From: Lentisphaeria bacterium
Lineage (GTDB): Bacteria; Verrucomicrobiota; Lentisphaeria; Victivallales; GWF2-50-93
Length of the DNA stretch: 6,551 nt
Direction: 5' to 3'
Assembly (NCBI GenBank): GCA_020056205.1
Contig: JAGVIF010000550.1
Span: forward strand, 1-6,551
The notes beneath the pieces are model-generated. The model saw only the letters and a program-made list of their open reading frames with translations. It was not told the DNA's origin and did no database searches. The translations under genes and the position numbers were made by a program. Of this stretch, positions 1 to 6,297 are shown piece after piece (position 1 is the first letter of the stretch; each line of letters starts with the position of its first letter).

Positions 1-90
1 TCGGGCTCTCAGAATACGAACCAATTCTCAAAATCTTCGCAATCTATACGCAATTTTCAGCCTTATAGAGTATAATCCGCAAAAATACAA

Positions 91-3000
91 TCATTGCCGT
101 CCATGGACGAACCAATTCATCAGGATAAAGACGATCTTCTCCCTCATTTGTTCCTGGCCTGTTCTGGAATCGGCAAGTTCTTTGAATCTTGAGTTTGCTT
201 TGTTCAAAAGTGATTTCAATTCCTTTAGGCATATTGCGCAGACTTCAGAATTTTTGGGAATTGACACTTCCCCGCGTATTTCCAGTTCGGAAAGTTTGAC
301 AACAAGTTCAGCCTGCTCAGGGCTGGAATAAGAACTATGAATTTTTTTTTCGCCCTGTCTGAATTTTACCGATCCGGGCTCAAACATGTCATCTGCGCCG
401 AGCATAGACGCTTTTCCATCGGGAATCTTGACGGAAATCAGTTCCGGCCAGCGCTTCTTTATCCATTTGGCAATGGGTTTCCCTTTCTCCTCATCTGATA
501 AGGAATCCCAGACGCTCGCGGAAAGATCCTGAGGAGTTATGTGATTCTTGCCGACGGCGGAACGGTTTTCCATACTCTGGATGTCTTGAGTTCTTTGATA
601 CCGGTAATATTCTGTTGTTTCCCGGTAAAGTTCTTCTAAAAGGTTTTTCCGCTCATTCGGACTATTAATTCCAATAAGTTCAAAAATAGTATCATCAAGC
701 ATCTGTCTATCTTCTTGTTGCAACTCTTCAGGCAATTCCAGGGGATTTTTTAAAATCTCGCGAAGGTATTCATGCGAATGACAGTTCATCATGCTTTTTG
801 AGACCAAAGGGCCAATTTCCCTGTCTTGCATTTTTTTGAAAATATCAAGTAGCTTTTTTACAACCATTGGGTTCGCATTCCTCGGATCGGGCACATCAAT
901 CAGGAGACAGTCAATAATCATTGTTCCGAGAGTTCCCTCTGAGCCAACGTATCTTCCATAAAAATGCTTCATCAAAGAGATTATAGTTGAGTTTAATATG
1001 GCCGGTATAACGGCATTATATTCACAAGTTTCACCTTTCGGCGCGATGTAATAAAGGCTACAATTGCACAACAAACTTTCCGGATTATATGGAACAATAT
1101 GCCTATACTTTTGAGTATGTGGCCAAAAAGCATAGCCCCTTGTCAAATTGGTCAGATCATACCATCTTTGCCTTGAAGCGCAGGATGATCTTTTAGGAAC
1201 CGGGACGGACTTGGATTTTTTCGACGCGAAAGTCTGGCGGGCGCCCCACCGTATATATTTTGCGGCGAATGTGCGGGAGATTTCTTCCAATTCCTGTTTC
1301 ACCCATAACACAACTCTTGTGCAGTCTGAAATCCTCACGACAGGACGGTCAACTTGCATTAAACTGTGAACTTCCGGCCTGATAAATTCTTTCTCGATCG
1401 GATGAAGAGTATTGTCCCCAGCTTTGATTATTATATTTTTCCCGCTTTCCACATCTTTCAACTTGCATGGCGTCATTAAAGGGAGGTTGCGCCATAACAA
1501 GCCCTTCTTGATTTTCTCCAAAACTTCATTTGTGACATCATGAGGCATAAAGAAAGCGTCACATCCACTTGTTATTCCCCTTCGTATCTCCGCGATTTCG
1601 CCAAGCCTTACAAATTTACTGTCATATTCGCGTATCAACTTGAAATAGATGTCCGGCGCCCGTAAGAACCTTCCCCATTTTCCCGCCGCATAGTCGGAAT
1701 ACGACGCATGATTTTCCGAAAGCATGAACTTGCTTGGCTTCTCGCTGGAACTTTCTTCATCATTGCTATTTTCATCTTCGGGCATGGGATCGTCCAAATC
1801 GCTCTGCTTGAGAAGCTCCCAAGCGCGCACGCCCTCCTTCCAAAGGTCTGTTTGACTGACGGTTATGATGCGGTAGTTCTCAGCGCTGTCTATTGAAATG
1901 AACTCGTCTTTGGCCGGCGTATTTGAACTCATTATCGAATCCCGCAGCTTTTCGGTTGCGGCCTGTCTTTCGGATTCTTCTGAGCATCTGTCTTCCCCGA
2001 GAATTTGCCGCACCGGTTTGAGGAATCGGACAAAGCGGACAAAATTGGATGAGCGTTCGGCCAGATCTGAGCATCGTTGAAGTATTGTTATCGCGGTTTT
2101 TACTCGGGCGTCGGGGAACCAGGGTTCGTCAAGGCTTTCCATTATGGCGATTATTTTAAAGTTTTTCAGTATCCAGCGCTGGAGCGCAAAACCATATTCA
2201 ACATCAAGCCAGCTTGAAGAAGTGAGAAAACCAAAATATCCCTTTTCCTTAAGACATGATGCGGCAACCGGCCAGAAATAGCAATGGAGATCGCTTCTGC
2301 CGGAAAGCTTGAGATCCGGCCACATTTCCGAGCAGAGTTCATGGAAATGGTCTTTTGTGTTTTTACATCTTGATTCAAAAGACTCTTTTGTTTCATCGGA
2401 ACGTTTTTTCAGTTCGCCGCGTTTCTGAATCGCCTCCTGTCGAATATAAGGAGGATTCCCGACAATCGCATCAAGTTCTGGAAGCGGTACCGGAACAGAC
2501 CGCCTGACCCCGTCAGAATCAGGAATCCTTTGAGGAATGCGGCAAAATTCGTCCCGTTTCTCAATTACTTCGAAGAAATTGCCTCTTGCTATAAGCGGGT
2601 AGTTCTCCTTTTCACTTATCTGCCTCGCTGCCAAATTCAAGGTGGCAAGATGTGTTGCAAAAAGAGCGATATCGCAACCATAAATCTGCCTCAAAAGCTC
2701 ATCATGGCGCAGGTGTGAGTCAATGGACCTCTGGCGTTTATGGTGGCGTTCGGAAAGCCAGGCCTTGCGATGATACGCTCGTATTAGAAAGCTTCCGGAG
2801 CCACATGCCGGATCAATCACAGTATCTGCGGCGCGGTTGATGCAAAAGGAGTTAATGATGTCAACAATGTCTTCGTTGGTGAAAAACTGTCCGAACTTCT
2901 GACGTTCTTCCGGAGCTATTAATTTCTGAAAAATCCCCCCTATGATATCATATGGAATTTCCCTGAAATTGTATTGGGCAATATTTGCAAAGACTCCTTT

Positions 3001-4017
3001 CCAGCCCTGCCGCGAAATTTCCGAGGCGAAGATGAGAGAACCCATCCGATCATCCACGTCGGGATAAAAAATTGGTTCATAGTCGCCGCTTTCAAGAACG
3101 GCACGGTGGAATTCCGAACGGAAATATTGATAAATGCCCTCATGTCCATGCCTGCTCCCGGGCATTTCGAGAGCCCTGAGATTCTCCGGATATTTTGCGC
3201 GGATCGCCTCATAGAAAATAACACGGTTGCAAAAGACATAGGAAAGCGTCCGGGCGGCGCGTTCAACCGTGTTGTACCAGATGTTCTGATCCGAGGGATC
3301 AAATGTCCAAGACATATCGTTAGCCATCCACGACTGCAGGTTCGATGAAAAAGAGGAATCGCTTTTACATTTTTCCAGCATGTAATCACAAGTCCCGTTG
3401 ACAGGCCAGTCCAAATGCGACTCAAGAGACCTTATAAAAATAAGATCGGGAGACATTCCCCAGTCTTTTTTATCGTCGGCATGGATTTCAGCCAGAAATG
3501 CAAATAGCTCCGGAAGAAATTTCGTCTTCAGATGCGAAAGTACCTCAGGACGCTGGCAGTCCGCAGGAGATTTGAGATTCAAACCTGAATTCCAGTCTCT
3601 TAGCCGCCTATTAATGATGGGAACATTCCATTTGCTTCGATCGAAAAGAACAAAGCAATTCACGTTCCAAGTGAAGAAATATGGACATTGGACATTGTCA
3701 GCTTTTTCAAATGAATCCTGCACGAGAGACGCATCGTAAGGGGAACGTCCTTCAGGCGTGCCAGGAAGTTTGACTTCGCCGCAAAGGAAAGGGGTTTTGC
3801 TTCCTTTTAGAAAGATTCGCAGATCACTTCGCCTGTAATTGCCCGTTCCATACTGTTCAATTTTAGCTTCGCCGAAAGGCCATTCTTGGCGGGAACCGAA
3901 GAGTTCATCGCAAAAAGATTTCACTTCCGCGCAGAATTCCAATTCATGCATGTGAATTTTTCCTGCTTGACTCATGTCTTTCTTCGTCGCATTTTTATTT
4001 TTTGAAATACAAGACAT
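91..4017 (-). CDS. Single-chain Type IIG-like restriction enzyme and N6-adenine DNA methyltransferase (1308 aa)
   Basis: This predicted cytoplasmic enzyme should both methylate adenine in a recognition site, using S-adenosylmethionine, and cleave unmodified DNA. Seen in order: a nuclease-like core at residues 50-83 (D65, then E81-V-K83, a PD-(D/E)XK pattern); YFFTWNVN at 113-120, common near the N-terminus of such enzymes; methyltransferase motif X-like FGQFFTNEDIVDII (375-388); SAM-binding DPACGSGSF (402-410); catalytic NPPY (521-524); an acidic low-complexity linker (about 739-765); and an HsdS-like target-recognition region (about 801-1045, starting KFVRLGEIAEIRRGITSG). Residues from about 1150 on are an unassigned tail. 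The length fits Type IIG or other Eco57I-type fusions. No helicase motifs or separate R or S genes are seen. BREX PglX is similar in size but lacks the nuclease core. The start is uncertain: ATG at 4017 has no Shine-Dalgarno site, while Met15 (ATG at 3975) follows a weak GAAGAAAG. The specificity cannot be read from sequence. Confidence 0.93.
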   Translation of the reverse strand: MSCISKNKNATKKDMSQAGKIHMHELEFCAEVKSFCDELFGSRQEWPFGEAKIEQYGTGNYRRSDLRIFLKGSKTPFLCGEVKLPGTPEGRSPYDASLVQDSFEKADNVQCPYFFTWNVNCFVLFDRSKWNVPIINRRLRDWNSGLNLKSPADCQRPEVLSHLKTKFLPELFAFLAEIHADDKKDWGMSPDLIFIRSLESHLDWPVNGTCDYMLEKCKSDSSFSSNLQSWMANDMSWTFDPSDQNIWYNTVERAARTLSYVFCNRVIFYEAIRAKYPENLRALEMPGSRHGHEGIYQYFRSEFHRAVLESGDYEPIFYPDVDDRMGSLIFASEISRQGWKGVFANIAQYNFREIPYDIIGGIFQKLIAPEERQKFGQFFTNEDIVDIINSFCINRAADTVIDPACGSGSFLIRAYHRKAWLSERHHKRQRSIDSHLRHDELLRQIYGCDIALFATHLATLNLAARQISEKENYPLIARGNFFEVIEKRDEFCRIPQRIPDSDGVRRSVPVPLPELDAIVGNPPYIRQEAIQKRGELKKRSDETKESFESRCKNTKDHFHELCSEMWPDLKLSGRSDLHCYFWPVAASCLKEKGYFGFLTSSSWLDVEYGFALQRWILKNFKIIAIMESLDEPWFPDARVKTAITILQRCSDLAERSSNFVRFVRFLKPVRQILGEDRCSEESERQAATEKLRDSIMSSNTPAKDEFISIDSAENYRIITVSQTDLWKEGVRAWELLKQSDLDDPMPEDENSNDEESSSEKPSKFMLSENHASYSDYAAGKWGRFLRAPDIYFKLIREYDSKFVRLGEIAEIRRGITSGCDAFFMPHDVTNEVLEKIKKGLLWRNLPLMTPCKLKDVESGKNIIIKAGDNTLHPIEKEFIRPEVHSLMQVDRPVVRISDCTRVVLWVKQELEEISRTFAAKYIRWGARQTFASKKSKSVPVPKRSSCASRQRWYDLTNLTRGYAFWPHTQKYRHIVPYNPESLLCNCSLYYIAPKGETCEYNAVIPAILNSTIISLMKHFYGRYVGSEGTLGTMIIDCLLIDVPDPRNANPMVVKKLLDIFKKMQDREIGPLVSKSMMNCHSHEYLREILKNPLELPEELQQEDRQMLDDTIFELIGINSPNERKNLLEELYRETTEYYRYQRTQDIQSMENRSAVGKNHITPQDLSASVWDSLSDEEKGKPIAKWIKKRWPELISVKIPDGKASMLGADDMFEPGSVKFRQGEKKIHSSYSSPEQAELVVKLSELEIRGEVSIPKNSEVCAICLKELKSLLNKANSRFKELADSRTGQEQMREKIVFILMNWFVHGRQ

Positions 4018-4062
4018 ATTTATAGGTTATAATTTATTTTTTAAAACCTTTTCATCAAACAA
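4018..4062. promoter_or_regulatory. Divergent promoter region between the R-M gene and the DUF2851 gene
   Basis: This 45-bp, strongly AT-rich spacer must drive both divergent genes unless the promoters lie inside coding sequence. A perfect TATAAT lies at 4028-4033 on the plus strand. The nearest -35-like box, TTGAAA at 4002-4007, is 20 bp upstream, which is longer than the usual 16-18. On the minus strand, TATAAC and TATAAA are possible -10 boxes, but they sit close to the R-M ATG at 4017. That would leave a very short or absent leader, or favour the downstream Met15 start. The TATAAT is only part of the case, since AT-rich DNA produces such hexamers by chance. Confidence 0.4.
4024..4049. repeat. 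Imperfect palindrome overlapping the TATAAT box
   Basis: AGGTTATAA at the left end pairs with TTAAAACCT at the right end: nine positions per arm with one mismatch, separated by 8 bp. It overlaps the candidate -10 box at 4028-4033 and would be well placed as an operator shared by the divergent genes. Autogenous or controller-protein operators are known at R-M loci, but no controller gene is visible here. The low complexity of the sequence makes chance a serious alternative. Confidence 0.3.
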
Positions 4063-5409
4063 ATGACGAAAAAAAAGAATTTGAAGGAAAAAGAGCTTCA
4101 ATTCATGTGGAAAAAATTGAAGCGGGGCGCGGAATTCACGGCCGACGACGGCAAGAGCGTAACCGTGCTGTCTCCGGGGACATGGAATTTCGAGGAAGGC
4201 CCGGATTTTAGCAATGCGAAATTCGCGATTGACGGAGCCGAACAAATCGGAGACGTGGAAATACATGTGCGGACATCAGATTGGGAAAAACACGGACACT
4301 CGGCAGATCCGCGCTATGGCAATGTCAAACTTCATGCCGTCCTTGAAAACGACATTTTGAACGACCCTTTTCCGTTCGGAATAAGAACGCTTGATATGAA
4401 ATCACTGCCGAAAACACGCCGGCCTTTTTCAGAACAAAAAAAATTCGGAAGGGGCGCGTGTACGAAATTTTTCTCCGGACTTGATGATTTCGCAATCCAC
4501 GCTTTTCTCGCCGAGGCCGGACTCGAAAGACTTCGCGAAAAATCAGCCGACGCCGGCGCGGAAATAAAAAAAGTTGGATTGAATGACGCTTTTATGCGCA
4601 GGTTTTTCGAGTCCGCCGGTTATAAGAAGAATAAAGACAACTTCGTGGAACTCTTTGAAAGGGTCAGAGAACACGGAAAACTTGACGAACTGCCGGTCAT
4701 TGAAGCCGTGATATGGGGAGAATCCGGTCTCCTCCCGGACACAACAACGCACAAAGTTGCTCCACAAATGAAAAAATTCGCGGCCGATTTGTGGTCGGAA
4801 TGGTGGAAAAACAGAATCTCTGACAGAAAACCGATAAAGTGGATTAAAAACGGCGTCCGCCCTCTGAATTCGCCGGAACGCAGAATCGCGGGGTTGTGCG
4901 CAATCCTGCGCTCAGGCAAAGGCGCGCCCTTAAATGAAATTCTGCGAATTTCGCAAATAAATATCACGCCGGAAAAATTCGGAAGCGGCCTGCTTTCTCT
5001 TTTTGAAGCCAGTGATCCGCTCTGGGATGGTTGGACAAACTTCAGGGACGCCCGCAACTTTAAGGCATCAGTGGTTGGAAAAATGCGGGCTCTTGACATC
5101 GTCCTCAACGTCGTTATTCCCTTTCTTCATGCGAAATTCGCAAATTCCGGAGATGCCGGGTTTTTGACGTTTTGCGAGAAAACATTTTTGGCAATGCCGT
5201 GTCCTCAGGGCAATATCAAAATAAAAAAAGCCGCCAATAAATGGTTTGAACCTCCGTCAAGAGCCAAGTCAATAATAACCGACGCCGCGTCCGCTCAGGG
5301 AGTTTTGCTGATTATGAAAAAATTTTGCGAAAAGGGCGCAGAGGATTGTCCGGAATGCGCAATGTTGAAGGCAATTCAAAATTGCGAATTTCGCAAACCG
5401 CTAACTTAA
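4063..5409 (+). CDS. DUF2851 family protein, function unknown (448 aa)
   Basis: I recognise this as DUF2851 from its N-terminal block: LQFMWKKL (12-19), GTWNFEEGPDFSNAKF (39-54), GDVEIHVRTSDWEKHGH (63-79) and YGNVKLHAVLEND (85-97). Later family-like features are RPLNSPERRIAGL (266-278), a hydrophobic ALDIVLNVVIPFLHA segment (343-357) and a C-terminal QG...FC...C..C pattern with C422, C429 and C432, possibly a metal site. No signal peptide is seen, so it is probably cytoplasmic. No biochemical role is known to me. The D48...E66-x-H68 spacing resembles a degenerate PD-(D/E)XK core with H in place of K, which is inference only. The ATG at 4063 lacks a Shine-Dalgarno site, and codons 3-5 carry an A8 tract. 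The gene is divergent from the R-M gene and convergent with the repeat-protein gene. Four copies of an 11-bp palindrome lie inside it. It looks complete. Confidence 0.9.
   Translation: MTKKKNLKEKELQFMWKKLKRGAEFTADDGKSVTVLSPGTWNFEEGPDFSNAKFAIDGAEQIGDVEIHVRTSDWEKHGHSADPRYGNVKLHAVLENDILNDPFPFGIRTLDMKSLPKTRRPFSEQKKFGRGACTKFFSGLDDFAIHAFLAEAGLERLREKSADAGAEIKKVGLNDAFMRRFFESAGYKKNKDNFVELFERVREHGKLDELPVIEAVIWGESGLLPDTTTHKVAPQMKKFAADLWSEWWKNRISDRKPIKWIKNGVRPLNSPERRIAGLCAILRSGKGAPLNEILRISQINITPEKFGSGLLSLFEASDPLWDGWTNFRDARNFKASVVGKMRALDIVLNVVIPFLHAKFANSGDAGFLTFCEKTFLAMPCPQGNIKIKKAANKWFEPPSRAKSIITDAASAQGVLLIMKKFCEKGAEDCPECAMLKAIQNCEFRKPLT
4216..4226. repeat. 11-bp palindrome GCGAAATTCGC, copy 1
   Basis: Perfect 5-bp arms around a single central base. 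It lies inside the DUF2851 gene in codon phase 0 and encodes part of Ala-Lys-Phe-Ala. The three other exact copies, in either orientation, are at 4944, 5131 and 5384. I found none elsewhere in the window. Confidence 0.8.
4944..4954. repeat. 11-bp palindrome GCGAATTTCGC, copy 2
   Basis: Exact copy in the opposite orientation to copy 1, within the DUF2851 gene. Here it starts at the third base of a codon and falls within Leu-Arg-Ile-Ser-Gln, so its sequence is not explained by the peptide encoded at copy 1. The flanks read TGCGAATTTCGCAAA, as at copy 4. Confidence 0.8.
5131..5141. repeat. 11-bp palindrome GCGAAATTCGC, copy 3
   Basis: Exact copy in the same orientation and codon phase as copy 1, again encoding Ala-Lys-Phe-Ala. 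It is followed by AAATTCC, which partly repeats the AAATTC core. It lies in the conserved hydrophobic segment of DUF2851. Confidence 0.8.
5384..5394. repeat. 11-bp palindrome GCGAATTTCGC, copy 4
   Basis: Exact copy starting at the second base of a codon (Cys-Glu-Phe-Arg), the third different phase. It lies 13 bp before the DUF2851 stop codon and about 20 bp before the convergent terminator hairpin. The flanks give TTGCGAATTTCGCAA, extending the palindrome to 15 bp. Confidence 0.8.
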
Positions 5410-5449
5410 AAAAAAACAGAGTCCGCCGCTATGTCGCGGCAGACTCTGT
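5408..5449 (-). terminator. Intrinsic terminator of the EF-hand repeat gene, probably also slowing DUF2851 transcripts
   Basis: The stem is ACAGAGTC (5416-5423) with GACTCTGT (5442-5449), a C-A mismatch, then GCCGC (5425-5429) with GCGGC (5436-5440), closing a 6-base loop. On the minus strand the hairpin is followed directly by a run of about eight T (plus-strand A at 5408-5415), a classic intrinsic terminator for the gene ending at 5467. On the plus strand the T-rich stretch after the hairpin (TTATTTTTACTTATT) starts about 8 bases downstream, so termination of DUF2851 is likely weaker. The minus-strand U-tract overlaps the DUF2851 TAA at 5407-5409. Confidence 0.85.
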
Positions 5450-5466
5450 AGCCCGCTTATTTTTAC

Positions 5467-6219
5467 TTATTCTGTCGCTGCCGCTTCAATCTCCGATTCT
5501 CCGTAGGATGTCAGAAAATCTTTCGCAGTATCCTTGTTCTCCTTGTGAAGGTCCTTGGCTTCCTGCTTGTGTTCTTCTCTCAGAGATTCGAATGCCGGTT
5601 TGGCGCTCTGCCATTCTTCTTTGCTCAACTTTCCGTTGCCATCGGCGTCATATTGGGCTCTCAATGCTTTCCGATCTGATTTGAATGTGCTGCGCAAGTC
5701 CTGTCTGCTGTCCTTAATTCCGCTTTTGACATCGCCTCCTGCGCTCCGAAAAGATCCAATTTCGTCCTTTGTAACCTTGCCGTCATCATTCACGTCCACT
5801 TTATCCTTTTTTACTTCGCGTGGAACTTTGTCGCGGACATCTTCCCTGCGATCGCGAACATCCTCTTTCTTATCTCTGACATTTTCCCTGCGGTCTGCCC
5901 GGTCTTCAGCGCGGTCGCGGACATCTTCCCGACGATCCAAACGATCCTCGACTTTGTCTTTTACGCCGCCGTCGTGATTGGCATCCCAGACATCCTCCTT
6001 TTTGTCTCGGACATCTTCCCTGCGGTCCGCGCGGTTTTCCTTCCTGTCGCGAACATCCTCTTTCTTATCTCTGACATTTTCTCTGCGGTCATGCCGGTTT
6101 TCAGCGCGGTCGCGGACATGCGCTCCTCTTCCTTTCCCTTGGCTTAACGCGTCGGGGGACAATAAAAGAGCGGCGAGCGTTCCAAGCGCAATAATCATTG
6201 ATACGTTTTGGGTTTTCAT
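5467..6219 (-). CDS. Secreted, highly charged heptad-repeat protein with EF-hand calcium loops (250 aa)
   Basis: I do not recognise a named gene. Residues 1-26 look like a Sec signal peptide (hydrophobic MIIALGTLAALLL, likely cleavage after ALS), so the protein should be exported. Residues 35-132 are charged seven-residue units of the form VRDRRED, VRDKKED or RADRREN, six before and about five and a half after a degenerate loop (D79, N81, D83, G84). Two canonical 12-residue EF-hand loops follow: 142-153 (D142, N144, D146, G147, T150, E153) and 191-202 (D191, D193, N195, G196, S199, E202). The rest is predicted charged helix. Calcium binding is likely; the partner and role are unknown. The heptads could form a single charged helix or a weak coiled coil, since usually only position a (Val) is hydrophobic. 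The start is well supported by AAGGAGAA 5 nt upstream. A strong terminator follows the stop. Confidence 0.9.
   Translation of the reverse strand: MKTQNVSMIIALGTLAALLLSPDALSQGKGRGAHVRDRAENRHDRRENVRDKKEDVRDRKENRADRREDVRDKKEDVWDANHDGGVKDKVEDRLDRREDVRDRAEDRADRRENVRDKKEDVRDRREDVRDKVPREVKKDKVDVNDDGKVTKDEIGSFRSAGGDVKSGIKDSRQDLRSTFKSDRKALRAQYDADGNGKLSKEEWQSAKPAFESLREEHKQEAKDLHKENKDTAKDFLTSYGESEIEAAATE
5824..6117 (-). repeat. Coding heptad-repeat array (21-bp units) in the EF-hand protein
   Basis: About 11 units of 21 bp encode variants of V-R-D-(R/K)-(R/K/A)-E-(D/N), broken at residues 77-92 by a 16-residue degenerate calcium loop. Valine or arginine occupies the first heptad position, and aspartate and glutamate alternate with arginine and lysine. 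The array gives the opposite strand long spurious open frames rich in Ser and Arg, which I do not call as genes. Confidence 0.85.
5852..5924 (-). repeat. 73-bp direct repeat, copy A
   Basis: By eye this matches 6047-6119 at 68 of 73 positions without gaps, with an offset of exactly 195 bp (65 codons). It encodes residues of about 99-123 of the EF-hand protein (VRDRAEDRADRREN and following). The reading frame is kept, as expected for an in-frame segmental duplication. Confidence 0.85.
6047..6119 (-). repeat. 73-bp direct repeat, copy B
   Basis: Partner of 5852-5924, encoding about residues 34-58 of the EF-hand protein (VRDRAENRHDRREN and following). The few differences cluster around the codons for Arg-His versus Arg-Ala, plus two isolated substitutions. 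Such near-identity makes copy-number change by recombination possible. Confidence 0.85.
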
Positions 6220-6224
6220 TTTTG

Positions 6225-6232
6225 TTCTCCTT
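6225..6232 (-). promoter_or_regulatory. Shine-Dalgarno site of the EF-hand repeat gene
   Basis: AAGGAGAA on the minus strand lies 5 nt before the ATG at 6219 and fixes that start. It is the only strong ribosome-binding site in the window; the R-M and DUF2851 genes have none. Confidence 0.85.
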
Positions 6233-6284
6233 TTTTTGGTTTTTATTCTTTTGCGAAACGATTTTTGTTCTTATGGATTTATGT

Positions 6285-6297
6285 TTTGTCAGACAAA
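6285..6297. promoter_or_regulatory. 13-bp perfect palindrome TTTGTCAGACAAA, candidate operator
   Basis: Six-base arms TTTGTC and GACAAA flank one central A. It lies 66 bp upstream of the EF-hand gene start and overlaps a weak -35-like TTGTCT on the minus strand, a position that would suit a repressor or activator site. It occurs once in the window and no regulator gene is visible, so the role is inferred from position only. Confidence 0.3.

Noticed and set aside
1..90. Minus-strand promoter-like pair TTGTAT, 17 bp, TATAAG just after the R-M stop, and a short AGAAT...ATTCT inverted repeat at 11-28
   Set aside because: The boxes are weak in an AT-rich stretch, any gene they would serve lies outside the window, and the inverted repeat has only 5-bp arms with no T-tract, so neither promoter nor terminator can be supported.
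2940..3425. Open frames overlapping the R-M gene (161 aa on minus, 124 aa on plus)
   Set aside because: Both lie wholly inside the R-M reading frame, have no recognisable motifs or start signals, and are the kind of shadow frames expected in a 3.9-kb gene.
91..4017. BREX (PglX) or DISARM methyltransferase
   Set aside because: Size and methyltransferase motifs are similar, but there is an N-terminal PD-(D/E)XK core, and no BREX or DISARM partner genes are in the window; both sides are unrelated genes or the window edge.
4069..4076. A8 tract at the start of the DUF2851 gene as a phase-variation switch
   Set aside because: Eight A in Lys codons of an AT-leaning start region is common, and nothing else suggests variable expression.
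4620..5108. 162-aa minus-strand open frame inside the DUF2851 gene
   Set aside because: It is antisense to conserved DUF2851 sequence, has no ribosome-binding site and no family resemblance.
5820..6120. CRISPR array
   Set aside because: The repeats are 21-bp coding units in frame with a protein gene, with no unique spacers of uniform length between identical repeats.
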